Shown here one piece after another: positions 16,595 through 23,913 of a stretch of DNA of 64,000 bases. Under the pieces are notes generated by a model. The model was not told the DNA's origin. It searched no databases and saw only the letters and a program-made list of their open reading frames with translations. Origin of the DNA: Saccharothrix sp. ALI-22-I (GTDB taxonomy: Bacteria; Actinomycetota; Actinomycetes; Mycobacteriales; Pseudonocardiaceae). The stretch covers positions 496,001 through 560,000 of the forward strand of contig NZ_MTQP01000067.1 in NCBI RefSeq assembly GCF_001984175.1. Direction: 5' to 3'. Made by a program: the position numbers and the translations under genes. The number at the start of each line of letters is the position of its first letter. The first letter of the stretch is position 1.

Positions 16595-17830
16595 GTGCAC
16601 GACGGCACTGGCCGCATCGTGGTGCAGAACTTGACCAAGCAGTTCGGTCCGGTGGCAGCGGTGCAGAATCTCAGCTTCACGGTGGAACCCGGTTCGGTGA
16701 CCGGCTTCCTCGGTCCCAACGGGGCGGGCAAGACGACGACGCTGCGCATGCTGCTCGGCCTGGTGACCCCGACCGCGGGCATCGGACTGATCAACGGCAG
16801 GCCGTTCAACCAACTCGGCAACCCGGCCCGGGTGGTCGGCGCGGTGCTGGAGGCGCAGGGTTTCCACCCCAAGCGCACCGCCCGCAACCACCTGCGGGTC
16901 TACGCCGCCGCGATCGGCGTGCCGGACTCGCGCGCCGACCAGGTGCTGCAACTCGTCGGGCTCGGCGCGGCGGGCGATCGCAAGGCCGGCGGGTACTCGC
17001 TGGGCATGAAGCAGCGGCTGGCCCTGGCCACCGCGCTGCTCGGCGACCCGCAGATCCTGGTGCTCGACGAGCCGTCCAACGGGCTGGACCCGGAGGGCAT
17101 CGCGTGGCTGCGGACGTTCCTGCAGTCCTACGCGCGCAGCGGCCGGACCGTGCTGATCTCCAGCCACCTGCTGGCCGAGATCGAGCAGACCGTCGACCAG
17201 GTGGTCATCATCAGCCGCGGTCAGACCATGTACTACGGGCCGCTCGACCACCTGCGCGACCAGCAGCAGGGCCGGGTGCTCGTGCAGCCGTCCGATATCG
17301 GCGCGCTGGTCGCGGCGCTGCGCGAGGACGGGATCAACGGCATCGAGCAGCTGCCGGACGGCCGGATCGCGGTCACCGGCGTGGAGGCCAAGCAGGTCGC
17401 GGACACCGCGTTGAAGGCGGGCGTGTCGATCTACGGCATCCAGGAGGAGAAGGTCGACCTGGAGCGGCTGTTCTTCCAGCTCACCAACGGCCAGTTCGCG
17501 GCGCCGGGCCAGAAGATGGGCCCGGACCCGTACGGGCAGCCGCAGGGCGGCTACCCGCAGCCGGGTTACCAACAGCCGGGTTACCAACAGCCCGGCTACC
17601 AGCAGCCCGGCTACCAGCAGCAACCGGGCTACCAGACCCCGTCGCAGCCGTTCCAGCAGCCCGGGTATCAGCAGCCTGGCTATCAGCAGCCGCCGCAGGA
17701 CTACCAGCAGCAGCAGTACCAACAGCCTCCGCAGGGCTACCAACCACCACCGCCGGGCACCCAGCAACCGCCGCAGGACAACCCGTACGGTCAGCAGCAG
17801 GGCCAGGGCGGACTCGGGGGCGGTGCGTGA
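16595..17830 (+). CDS. ABC transporter ATPase with PGYQQ-repeat tail
   Basis: This protein of 411 residues has an N-terminal nucleotide-binding domain (about 1-225) with Walker A GPNGAGKTTT, signature region YSLGMKQRLALATALL, Walker B ILVLDEPSNGLDPEG and switch His in ISSHLL. This is the drug-export/DrrA-like type 5 class. Residues ~225-300 form the usual C-terminal accessory domain. From about 305 to the end there is a low-complexity tail of YQQPGYQQP-type repeats (Pro, Gln, Tyr, Gly), which ATPases of this class lack. The tail should be disordered and cytoplasmic. The GTG start has GGAGG ahead, and the stop overlaps the permease ATG (TGATG). Confidence 0.92.
   Translation: MHDGTGRIVVQNLTKQFGPVAAVQNLSFTVEPGSVTGFLGPNGAGKTTTLRMLLGLVTPTAGIGLINGRPFNQLGNPARVVGAVLEAQGFHPKRTARNHLRVYAAAIGVPDSRADQVLQLVGLGAAGDRKAGGYSLGMKQRLALATALLGDPQILVLDEPSNGLDPEGIAWLRTFLQSYARSGRTVLISSHLLAEIEQTVDQVVIISRGQTMYYGPLDHLRDQQQGRVLVQPSDIGALVAALREDGINGIEQLPDGRIAVTGVEAKQVADTALKAGVSIYGIQEEKVDLERLFFQLTNGQFAAPGQKMGPDPYGQPQGGYPQPGYQQPGYQQPGYQQPGYQQQPGYQTPSQPFQQPGYQQPGYQQPPQDYQQQQYQQPPQGYQPPPPGTQQPPQDNPYGQQQGQGGLGGGA
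17524..17790 (+). repeat. Degenerate 15-nt tandem repeat encoding PGYQQ units
   Basis: The 3' end of the ATPase gene consists of imperfect repeats of CCGGGTTACCAACAG and synonymous variants. Codon choice differs between units, so selection has kept the protein repeat rather than the DNA. Confidence 0.8.
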
Positions 17831-18708
17831 TGCTGGGAAACCTGATCAAGGCGGAGTTCCGCAAGACCACCACCACCGGTCTGTGGTGGGGCCTGATGAT
17901 CCCGACCGTGCTGCTCGCGTTCGGCTGGGCGTTGGGCACCGGCGCCATCTTCACCAGCGTCTCGGAGTTCATGAGCAGCGACGAGGCCGAAGAACTGGCC
18001 CTCTTGCTCGGGGTGGAGGACCCGACGCAGTGGCAGATGTCGCTGTTCGGGATGGCCCGCAGCATCAACGTGGCCACCATCTTCCCGATGATCTTCGGCG
18101 GGCTGGCGATCTCGAACGAGATCAACCGCAAGACCATCACCACCACGTTCCTCACCGCGCCGACCAGGGTCTCCGCGATGGCCGCGAAGATGATCGTCTA
18201 CATCGTGTGGGGCGCGATCTTCGGCATCGCGATCGTGGCTTCGGTGAGCATCGGCATCGCGCTCACCTCGGACGCCGGCGCGCTGCCGGACCCGGCGGGG
18301 TGGCTCGCGCTGGCCGCGGTCGGCGTGCTGGCGTCGATCCTGATGACCATGTTCGGTGTCGGTGTCGGCGCACTGATGACCAGCGTCGTGGGCACCACCG
18401 TGGTGCTGCTGCTCTACGTGCTGATCGTGGAGAACGGCATCCAGCTGGTGCTGGCCTCGCAGGGTCTGCCGGAGATCATCGGCTTCCTGCCCAACGGCGC
18501 GGTGAACGGCCTGACCGGTTCGGTGGCGTCGTCGCTGTTCCTGGCGAACGCCGGCGTGGTGCCGGACGACCTGGTGGACGGGCTGCGGGCCATCGCGGGC
18601 GCGCTGGGCGCGTTCGACTGGTGGCTGAGCGGCCTGATCTTCCTGGCGTGGACGGCGCTGTTCTTCCTCGGTGGCTGGGCCACCACTCAGCGCAAGGACA
18701 TCACCTAA
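17830..18708 (+). CDS. ABC transporter permease (ABC-2 type)
   Basis: The 292-residue integral membrane partner of the preceding ATPase begins MLGNLIKAEFRKTTTTGLWWGLM, the typical ABC-2 N-terminus (amphipathic elbow helix, then first TM). About six membrane segments follow, with a periplasmic acidic loop (SSDEAEELALLLGVEDPTQW) between TM1 and TM2. It ends in the cytoplasmic WATTQRKDIT. ATPase and permease overlap (stop/start TGATG), so stoichiometric synthesis is likely. The exported substrate is unknown. A strong terminator follows at 18726. Confidence 0.88.
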   Translation: MLGNLIKAEFRKTTTTGLWWGLMIPTVLLAFGWALGTGAIFTSVSEFMSSDEAEELALLLGVEDPTQWQMSLFGMARSINVATIFPMIFGGLAISNEINRKTITTTFLTAPTRVSAMAAKMIVYIVWGAIFGIAIVASVSIGIALTSDAGALPDPAGWLALAAVGVLASILMTMFGVGVGALMTSVVGTTVVLLLYVLIVENGIQLVLASQGLPEIIGFLPNGAVNGLTGSVASSLFLANAGVVPDDLVDGLRAIAGALGAFDWWLSGLIFLAWTALFFLGGWATTQRKDIT

Positions 18709-18725
18709 ACGCGTGATCTTGAAAG

Positions 18726-18770
18726 TGTGATGAAGGCCGTCCCCGTGCTTGGGGGGCGGCCTTCATCACA
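18726..18770 (+). terminator. Terminator after the ABC-2 permease gene
   Basis: TGTGATGAAGGCCG (18726-18739), then TCCCC, pairs with GGGGGG, then CGGCCTTCATCACA (18751-18770). The stem is about 19 bp with one mismatch and a six-base loop. Confidence 0.8.
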
Positions 18771-18814
18771 TCAAGCACACCAAAACCGTCGGTGGTCCGA
18801 CCTATGTTGGATGC

Positions 18815-21800
18815 GTGACTACTTCCGACGGCTGGATTCGCAGACTTGCCACCGCGTGCTGGAAACACCGTGCACTGGTGGTGTGGTCCGTGTTGGCCGC
18901 CGTCGTGGGTGTCGGGTTGCAAGCCGTCAGCCCGTTGCTGATCAAGGTCGCCGTGGACGACGCCATCGCGGGCCGCACGGATCGCCTCACGTGGCTCGCG
19001 GTCGCGCTGGTCGGGTTGGAACTGCTGACCTTCGGCACCGCGTTCGTGCGCCGGTTCCTGGGCGGGCGCCTCGCCGTGGACGTGCAGCACGACCTGCGCC
19101 AGGCGGTGTTCGGCGCGGTGCAGCGGTTGGACGGGCCGAAGCAGGACGCGTTGCGCACCGGGCAGGTGGTGTCCCGCTCGATCACCGACCTCCAGCTGGT
19201 CAACAGCCTGCTGTCGATGACACCGCTGGCCTTCGGCACGGTCGTGTTCGCGGTGGCCGCGCTGGTGGCGATGTTCTGGCTGTCACCGCTGCTGACCGTG
19301 ATCGCCCTGGTGATCGTGCCCGCCGTCGGCGTGGTCGCGGCCCGCAGCAGGCTGACGCTGTTCCCGGCCACCTGGTCGGCGCAGCAACGCGCGGCGGACG
19401 TGGCGCAGCAGGTCGAGGAGACCGTCACCGGCGTGCGCGTGGTCAAGGGCTTCGGGCAGGAGGCGCGCGAGGTCACCCGGCTGGAGTCGCGGGCCAAGCT
19501 GCTGTTCGCCGAACGGATGCGCGCGGCACGGCTGACCGCGCGCCCGTCGGCGACGTTGACCGCCCTGCCGTACCTGGGGCAGGTCGCGGTGCTCGCGCTG
19601 GGCGGTTGGATGGCGGTGCGCGGCGAGGTGACGTTGGGCACCTTCCTGGCGTTCTCCACCTACGTGGCGACGCTGGTCGGCCCGACCCGGCTGCTGTCGA
19701 GCCTGATGGTGACCGCCCAGCTGGCCCGTGCGGGTGTGGAGCGGGTGTACGAGCTGATCGACTCGCAGCCGGACGTGGTGGACGGCGACCGCGACGTCCC
19801 GCCCGGTCCGGTGGCGGTGGAGCTGCGGGACGTGAGCTTCGGGTACACGCGCAGCGACCCGGTGCTGTCCGGGGTGTCGCTGCGGGTCGAGCCGGGCGAG
19901 ACGCTGGCCATCGTCGGCACGGCCGGATCGGGCAAATCGACGGTGTCGCTGCTGTTGCCCCGGTTCTACGACGTGCACGAGGGCGCGGTGTCCGTCGGCG
20001 GTGTGGATGTGCGGGAGCTGCGGCTGTCGTCGTTGCGGCAGACCGTGGGAACGGTGTTCGAGGAGGCGTTCCTGTTCTCCGACACCGTGCGGGCGAACAT
20101 CGCCTACGGCCTGCCGGACGCCTCCGACGAGCAGGTGCGTGCGGCGGCACGGGCCGCCGAGGCGCACGGGTTCATCGAGGCGCTGCCGAACGGTTACGAC
20201 ACGGTCGTCGGCGAGCGCGGCCTGACGCTGTCCGGCGGTCAACGCCAGCGCGTCGCCCTGGCCCGTGCGCTGCTGTCGGACCCGAGGGTGCTCGTGCTGG
20301 ACGACGCGACATCGGCCGTGGACACCGCGACCGAGGCCGCGATCCACCGCACGCTGGCCACCGTGACGGCCGAGCGCACCACGTTGCTGATCGCGCACCG
20401 GCGCTCGTCGTTGACGCTGGCCGACCGCATCGCCGTGCTCGACGCGGGCCGCGTGGTCGACGTCGGCACGCACGCCGAGCTGCACAAGCGCTGCCGCCTC
20501 TACCGCGAACTCCTGGCCGGCCCCGGTGAGGCGATCGAACAGGTCGCTCCCCGTGCCGACGCCCGGCTCGAACCGGGACCGGACGGCACGACCCCCGACC
20601 TGTGGCCGGAGTCCGACGAGGACGAACTGGCCGTGCGCGCGGCGAACCGGGCCGTCGGCACCACGAAGGTGTCGCGGAGCAGTGGCGGCGGCGGCACCAC
20701 GTCGGCACTGCTCGGTGGCACCCCACCGACCCCCGAACTCATGGCGCGGGTCCACGCCCTGCCGCCCGCACTGGACGTGCCCGTCCTCAACGGCGAGGAC
20801 CCACGCGCGCCCGACCCCGGCTTCCGCCTGCGCACCCTGCTGCGCCCGGTCCGCTGGGCGATGCTCGGCGTGGCCGGTCTCCTGCTGGTCGACACGGCGC
20901 TCGCGGTCACCTCGCCGAACCTGGTGCGCCTGGGCATCGACCGGGGCGTGGTCGGCGGCGAGATCGGCTGGCTGTGGACGGCGGTCGCGATCAGCTTCAC
21001 GCTCGTACTGTTGGGCTGGGCCTCCGCAGCGGCCGGCACGGTGGTGACCTCGAAGATCGGCGAGCGCCTGCTGTACCTGCTGCGCGTGCGCAGCTACGCC
21101 CACCTGCAACGACTCGGGCTGGACTACTACGAGCGCGAGATGGCCGGCCGGATCATGACCCGGATGACCACGGACGTGGACGCCCTGTCCAGCTTCCTCC
21201 AGACCGGCCTGACCACGTTCGTGATCAGCGTGCTGACCGTGGCCGGGATCGCGGTGGCGCTGGTGGTCACCGATCCGGGCCTGGCGCTGGTGGCGTTGAG
21301 CGTGCTGCCGGTCCTGCTGGTGGCGACAGTGATCTTCCAACGCCTGTCGTCCGCCGCGTACGGGGAGGCGCGGGAACGCATCAGCGCCGTCAACGCCGAC
21401 CTCCAGGAGAACGTCTCGGGCCTGCGCGTCTCCCAGGCCTACACGCGGGAGGCGCGTTCGGCGGAGGCGTTCGCCGAACGCAGCAACGCCTACCGCCGGT
21501 CCCGCATCCGGGCCCAGCGCTACATCGCCACCTACTTCCCGTTCCTCGCCCTGCTGTCGGGCGTGGCGCAGGCCGGGATTCTCGTGGTCGGCGCGTACCG
21601 GGTGGCGGACGGCACCCTGTCACCCGGCGTGCTGCTGGCGTTCGTGCTGTACCTGGGCCTGTTCTTCTCGCCGCTGTACCAACTGTCCGGCGTGTTCGAC
21701 GGCTACCAGCAGGCCAGGGTCGGCCTGAGTCGAATCGGCGACCTGCTCCGAACACCCACCACCGTCCCCCCTGCCGACGACCCGGTGCCCGTGACGGCGC

Positions 21801-22561
21801 TGCGCGGCGAGGTGGAACTGCGCGACGTGACCTTCGCCTACCAGGGCACCACCCGGCCGGCCGTCGAGCGGATCTCCCTGCATGTCTCGCCCGGCGAGAC
21901 CGTGGCGCTGGTAGGCGCGACCGGTGCGGGCAAATCGACGCTGGTCAAGCTGGTAGCGCGGTTCTACGACGCCACCGAGGGCACGGTCTTGATCGACGGC
22001 GTGGACGTCCGCGACTACGACCTGTCGGCGCTCCGCCAGCGCCTGGGCATCGTCCCGCAGGAGGCCCACCTGTTCGGCGGCGACATCGCGGAGAACGTCG
22101 CATACGCTAACCCGGACGCCACCCGAGCCGAGATCGAAGCCGCCGTCCGCGCAGTCGGCGCCCTACCGATCGTCGCCGCCCTGCCCGCCGCCTTCCACCA
22201 ACAGGTAGGCGAACGCGGACAAGCCCTCTCCGCCGGACAACGCCAACTGGTAGCCCTGGCCCGCGCCGAACTGGTCCAACCCGCCCTGCTCCTACTGGAC
22301 GAAGCCACCGCCGCACTGGACCCGGCCACCGAGTCAGCGGTCCTGGAAGCGAGCGACCACCTAGCCGGCGCCCGAACCACCTTCGTAGTAGCCCACCGCC
22401 TGGCCACCGCCGCACGCGCCGACCGGATCATCGTCCTGTCCGAAGGCCGGATCGTCGAACAGGGCACCCACACCGAACTGCTGGAAGCAAACGGCCACTA
22501 CGCCCGCCTCTGGTCCCACGGCGCGGACCTGGGCACAACCGAACTCACCGCCACCCACTGA
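18815..22561 (+). CDS. Fused tandem ABC exporter (TMD-NBD-TMD-NBD) with one degenerate ATP site
   Basis: This single chain of 1248 residues holds two complete type IV exporter halves. TMD1 (about 20-310) is followed by NBD1 with Walker A GTAGSGKST (~367), signature LSGGQ (~471) and Walker B VLVLDDATS. TMD2 (~690-960) is followed by NBD2 with GATGAGKST (~1033), LSAGQ (~1138) and LLLLDEATA. NBD1 lacks the catalytic Glu (Asp instead) and its Q-loop reads VFEEAFLF, while NBD2 has the Glu, so one of the two ATP sites is probably inactive, as in heterodimeric multidrug exporters. The overall plan resembles mycobacterial Rv0194. The GTG start lies six bases after TATGTT, suggesting a leaderless mRNA. 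Confidence 0.93.
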   Translation: MTTSDGWIRRLATACWKHRALVVWSVLAAVVGVGLQAVSPLLIKVAVDDAIAGRTDRLTWLAVALVGLELLTFGTAFVRRFLGGRLAVDVQHDLRQAVFGAVQRLDGPKQDALRTGQVVSRSITDLQLVNSLLSMTPLAFGTVVFAVAALVAMFWLSPLLTVIALVIVPAVGVVAARSRLTLFPATWSAQQRAADVAQQVEETVTGVRVVKGFGQEAREVTRLESRAKLLFAERMRAARLTARPSATLTALPYLGQVAVLALGGWMAVRGEVTLGTFLAFSTYVATLVGPTRLLSSLMVTAQLARAGVERVYELIDSQPDVVDGDRDVPPGPVAVELRDVSFGYTRSDPVLSGVSLRVEPGETLAIVGTAGSGKSTVSLLLPRFYDVHEGAVSVGGVDVRELRLSSLRQTVGTVFEEAFLFSDTVRANIAYGLPDASDEQVRAAARAAEAHGFIEALPNGYDTVVGERGLTLSGGQRQRVALARALLSDPRVLVLDDATSAVDTATEAAIHRTLATVTAERTTLLIAHRRSSLTLADRIAVLDAGRVVDVGTHAELHKRCRLYRELLAGPGEAIEQVAPRADARLEPGPDGTTPDLWPESDEDELAVRAANRAVGTTKVSRSSGGGGTTSALLGGTPPTPELMARVHALPPALDVPVLNGEDPRAPDPGFRLRTLLRPVRWAMLGVAGLLLVDTALAVTSPNLVRLGIDRGVVGGEIGWLWTAVAISFTLVLLGWASAAAGTVVTSKIGERLLYLLRVRSYAHLQRLGLDYYEREMAGRIMTRMTTDVDALSSFLQTGLTTFVISVLTVAGIAVALVVTDPGLALVALSVLPVLLVATVIFQRLSSAAYGEARERISAVNADLQENVSGLRVSQAYTREARSAEAFAERSNAYRRSRIRAQRYIATYFPFLALLSGVAQAGILVVGAYRVADGTLSPGVLLAFVLYLGLFFSPLYQLSGVFDGYQQARVGLSRIGDLLRTPTTVPPADDPVPVTALRGEVELRDVTFAYQGTTRPAVERISLHVSPGETVALVGATGAGKSTLVKLVARFYDATEGTVLIDGVDVRDYDLSALRQRLGIVPQEAHLFGGDIAENVAYANPDATRAEIEAAVRAVGALPIVAALPAAFHQQVGERGQALSAGQRQLVALARAELVQPALLLLDEATAALDPATESAVLEASDHLAGARTTFVVAHRLATAARADRIIVLSEGRIVEQGTHTELLEANGHYARLWSHGADLGTTELTATH

Positions 22562-22571
22562 TCCGGAAGGT

Positions 22572-22608
22572 CGACCCGGCCTCAGGTTTCCAACAGCGCG
22601 CTGCGGCC
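22572..22608 (+). terminator. Terminator after the fused ABC exporter
   Basis: GACCCGGCC (22572-22580) pairs with GGCCGGGTC (22600-22608) across a 19-base loop, 11 bp after the stop codon. Confidence 0.55.
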
Positions 22609-22675
22609 GGGTCAGGCGTGTGCGCGCACGAGGCAGCCCCGCAGCCGGTGAGGCGTGCGGGGCGGAGTGGTGGGT

Positions 22676-23161
22676 TCAGGCCTCGGCGAGCAGCTCGTCC
22701 AGCTGCTCGTAGCCCTCGACGACGCCGGTCTCCATGCCGCTGGCCATCGCCATGTCGCGGGCCTCGGTCGTCTCGAACACGCTGACCGTGTGCAGGCGCG
22801 TCCGTCCGCCGCCCAGGTCCTCGAACGTCAGCGTCTCCAGCGCCACACCGTCCGGGTAGCCCTCGAACGTGAACGTCTGCACGATCCGCTCACTCGGCCG
22901 CACCTCGTGGAACGAGCCGTAGAACCGGTACTCCTCGCCACCGTGGGTGTGCATGTACCGGTATGCCCCGCCGGTCGTCGCGTCCCACCGGTCGACCCGC
23001 ATGGTCACCGAACGCGGGCCCAGCCACTTGACCACCAGCTCGGGGTCGGTGTGCGCGCGGAACACCGCGTCGACCGGGGCGTCGAACTCGCGGGTGATGT
23101 GGATGGTCGGCACGGCCGGGTCGGCGCTGATGGTGGTCTCGGGGTGCGTGGTCGTGGTCAT
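22676..23161 (-). CDS. SRPBCC/AHSA1-domain protein
   Basis: The 161-residue START-like protein contains HITREFDAPVDAVFRAHTDPELVVKWLGP, GGAYRYMHTHGGEEYRFYGSF and the C-terminal helix TGVVEGYEQLDELLAEA. This is the standard AHSA1 pattern. The fold has a hydrophobic cavity for small ligands; these proteins usually sit beside an ArsR regulator, as here. The function is unknown beyond likely ligand binding. The ATG overlaps the ArsR stop (ATGA), so it is translated from the ArsR transcript. Confidence 0.9.
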   Translation of the reverse strand: MTTTTHPETTISADPAVPTIHITREFDAPVDAVFRAHTDPELVVKWLGPRSVTMRVDRWDATTGGAYRYMHTHGGEEYRFYGSFHEVRPSERIVQTFTFEGYPDGVALETLTFEDLGGGRTRLHTVSVFETTEARDMAMASGMETGVVEGYEQLDELLAEA

Positions 23162-23538
23162 GATGCTTCTCCTCGAACTCTGGGCACTCGGTTACTCGCT
23201 GGGTCCGTGTCCTCGACCGCCATCTCGGCTAGCACGGCGTCCAGTCGCTGGTAGCGCTGTTCCGCCTCCTGCCGGTAGCGCTCGATCCACTTCGTCATCA
23301 GGTCGAACACCTCCGCTTCGAGGTGGACGGGCCGCCGCTGCGCCTGCTTGCTGCGGCTGACGAGCCCGGCGTCCTCCAGGACCTTGAGGTGCTTCGACAC
23401 GGCCTGCACGGTCACGGAGTAGGGCTCGGCCAGCTCGTTCACGGTCGCGTCACCCACCGCCAGCCGCGCCACCATGTCGCGCCGGATCGGGTCGGCCAGG
23501 GCCGAGAACACCCGCGACAGCTGGTCGTCCACCACCAT
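23158..23538 (-). CDS. ArsR-family repressor
   Basis: The small winged-helix regulator reads LSRVFSALADPIRRDMVARLA, DATVNELAEPYSVTVQAVSKHLKVLEDAGLVSRSKQAQRRPVHL, then a dimerisation helix. It lacks the metal-binding Cys motif of ArsR/SmtB, consistent with the ArsR/SRPBCC subgroup. AAGGAG lies directly against the ATG at 23538, which is too close; the third codon GTG (23532) has the ideal six-base spacing, so translation may begin there. The promoter upstream carries two copies of TCAACC-N4-GGTTGA, so it is very probably autoregulated. Confidence 0.9.
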   Translation of the reverse strand: MVVDDQLSRVFSALADPIRRDMVARLAVGDATVNELAEPYSVTVQAVSKHLKVLEDAGLVSRSKQAQRRPVHLEAEVFDLMTKWIERYRQEAEQRYQRLDAVLAEMAVEDTDPASNRVPRVRGEAS

Positions 23539-23546
23539 CTCCTTAA

Positions 23547-23607
23547 TCAACCGTTCGGTTGAACACAACATACGAAGTCTGGCCAGTCAAGTCAACCCTA
23601 AGGTTGA
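23547..23607 (-). promoter_or_regulatory. ArsR promoter with two matching operators
   Basis: On the minus strand, TTGACT (23595-23590), a 17-bp spacer and TATGTT (23572-23567) form the promoter. Operator 1, TCAACC-GTTC-GGTTGA (23547-23562), covers the expected RNA start. Operator 2, TCAACC-CTAA-GGTTGA (23592-23607), overlaps the -35. The centres are 45 bp apart. Confidence 0.7.
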
Positions 23608-23913
23608 ACATGCAGGTCAGAGTGCCACAGGAGCTCCACGAGAGCTCCGGGTTCAGTCCACTGAACACCCTCACACCGAGATCACCGCAACAGTGCGCAC
23701 ACCTACTCCAAGTCGTGGCCAAACGAGACATGTGACGGGCTTAACCTCAAGTCATGCTCAAGCACCCATAACAGGACCGATGCCCTGATCGATCCTGTGA
23801 GAGAACACTCGCCGCCCGGCACCTCCTGTGTGTGAACTGCACCAGACGGGGGACTAGCCTGACCATGAGTGAGTCATTACCAAGAGCGAGATGGATAGAG
23901 GCGAGCGCCAGCC
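23608..23913. other. Upstream region of kgd with two further palindromes
   Basis: No gene is supported here. GGAGCTC-CACGA-GAGCTCC (23630-23648) and GTTCAGT-CC-ACTGAAC (23651-23666) lie back to back. The second has the same TTCAGT-NN-ACTGAA core as the MarR-gene operator at 57798. The kgd promoter must be downstream of these, but I cannot choose a -10/-35 pair with confidence. The stretch near 23865 (CATGAGTGAGTCATTACC) is relatively AT-rich. Confidence 0.5.

Noticed and set aside
17524..17790. CRISPR-like array in the ATPase gene
   Set aside because: Repeats are short, contiguous, without spacers, and in frame with a protein repeat.
19283..21340. A 685-codon minus-strand frame inside the fused ABC exporter
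   Set aside because: It is antisense to a gene with full ABC motifs and has low-complexity Arg/His/Gln composition.
22676..23571. Arsenic resistance locus
   Set aside because: The ArsR-family protein lacks metal-binding Cys and is paired with an SRPBCC protein; no arsenate reductase or pump is present.
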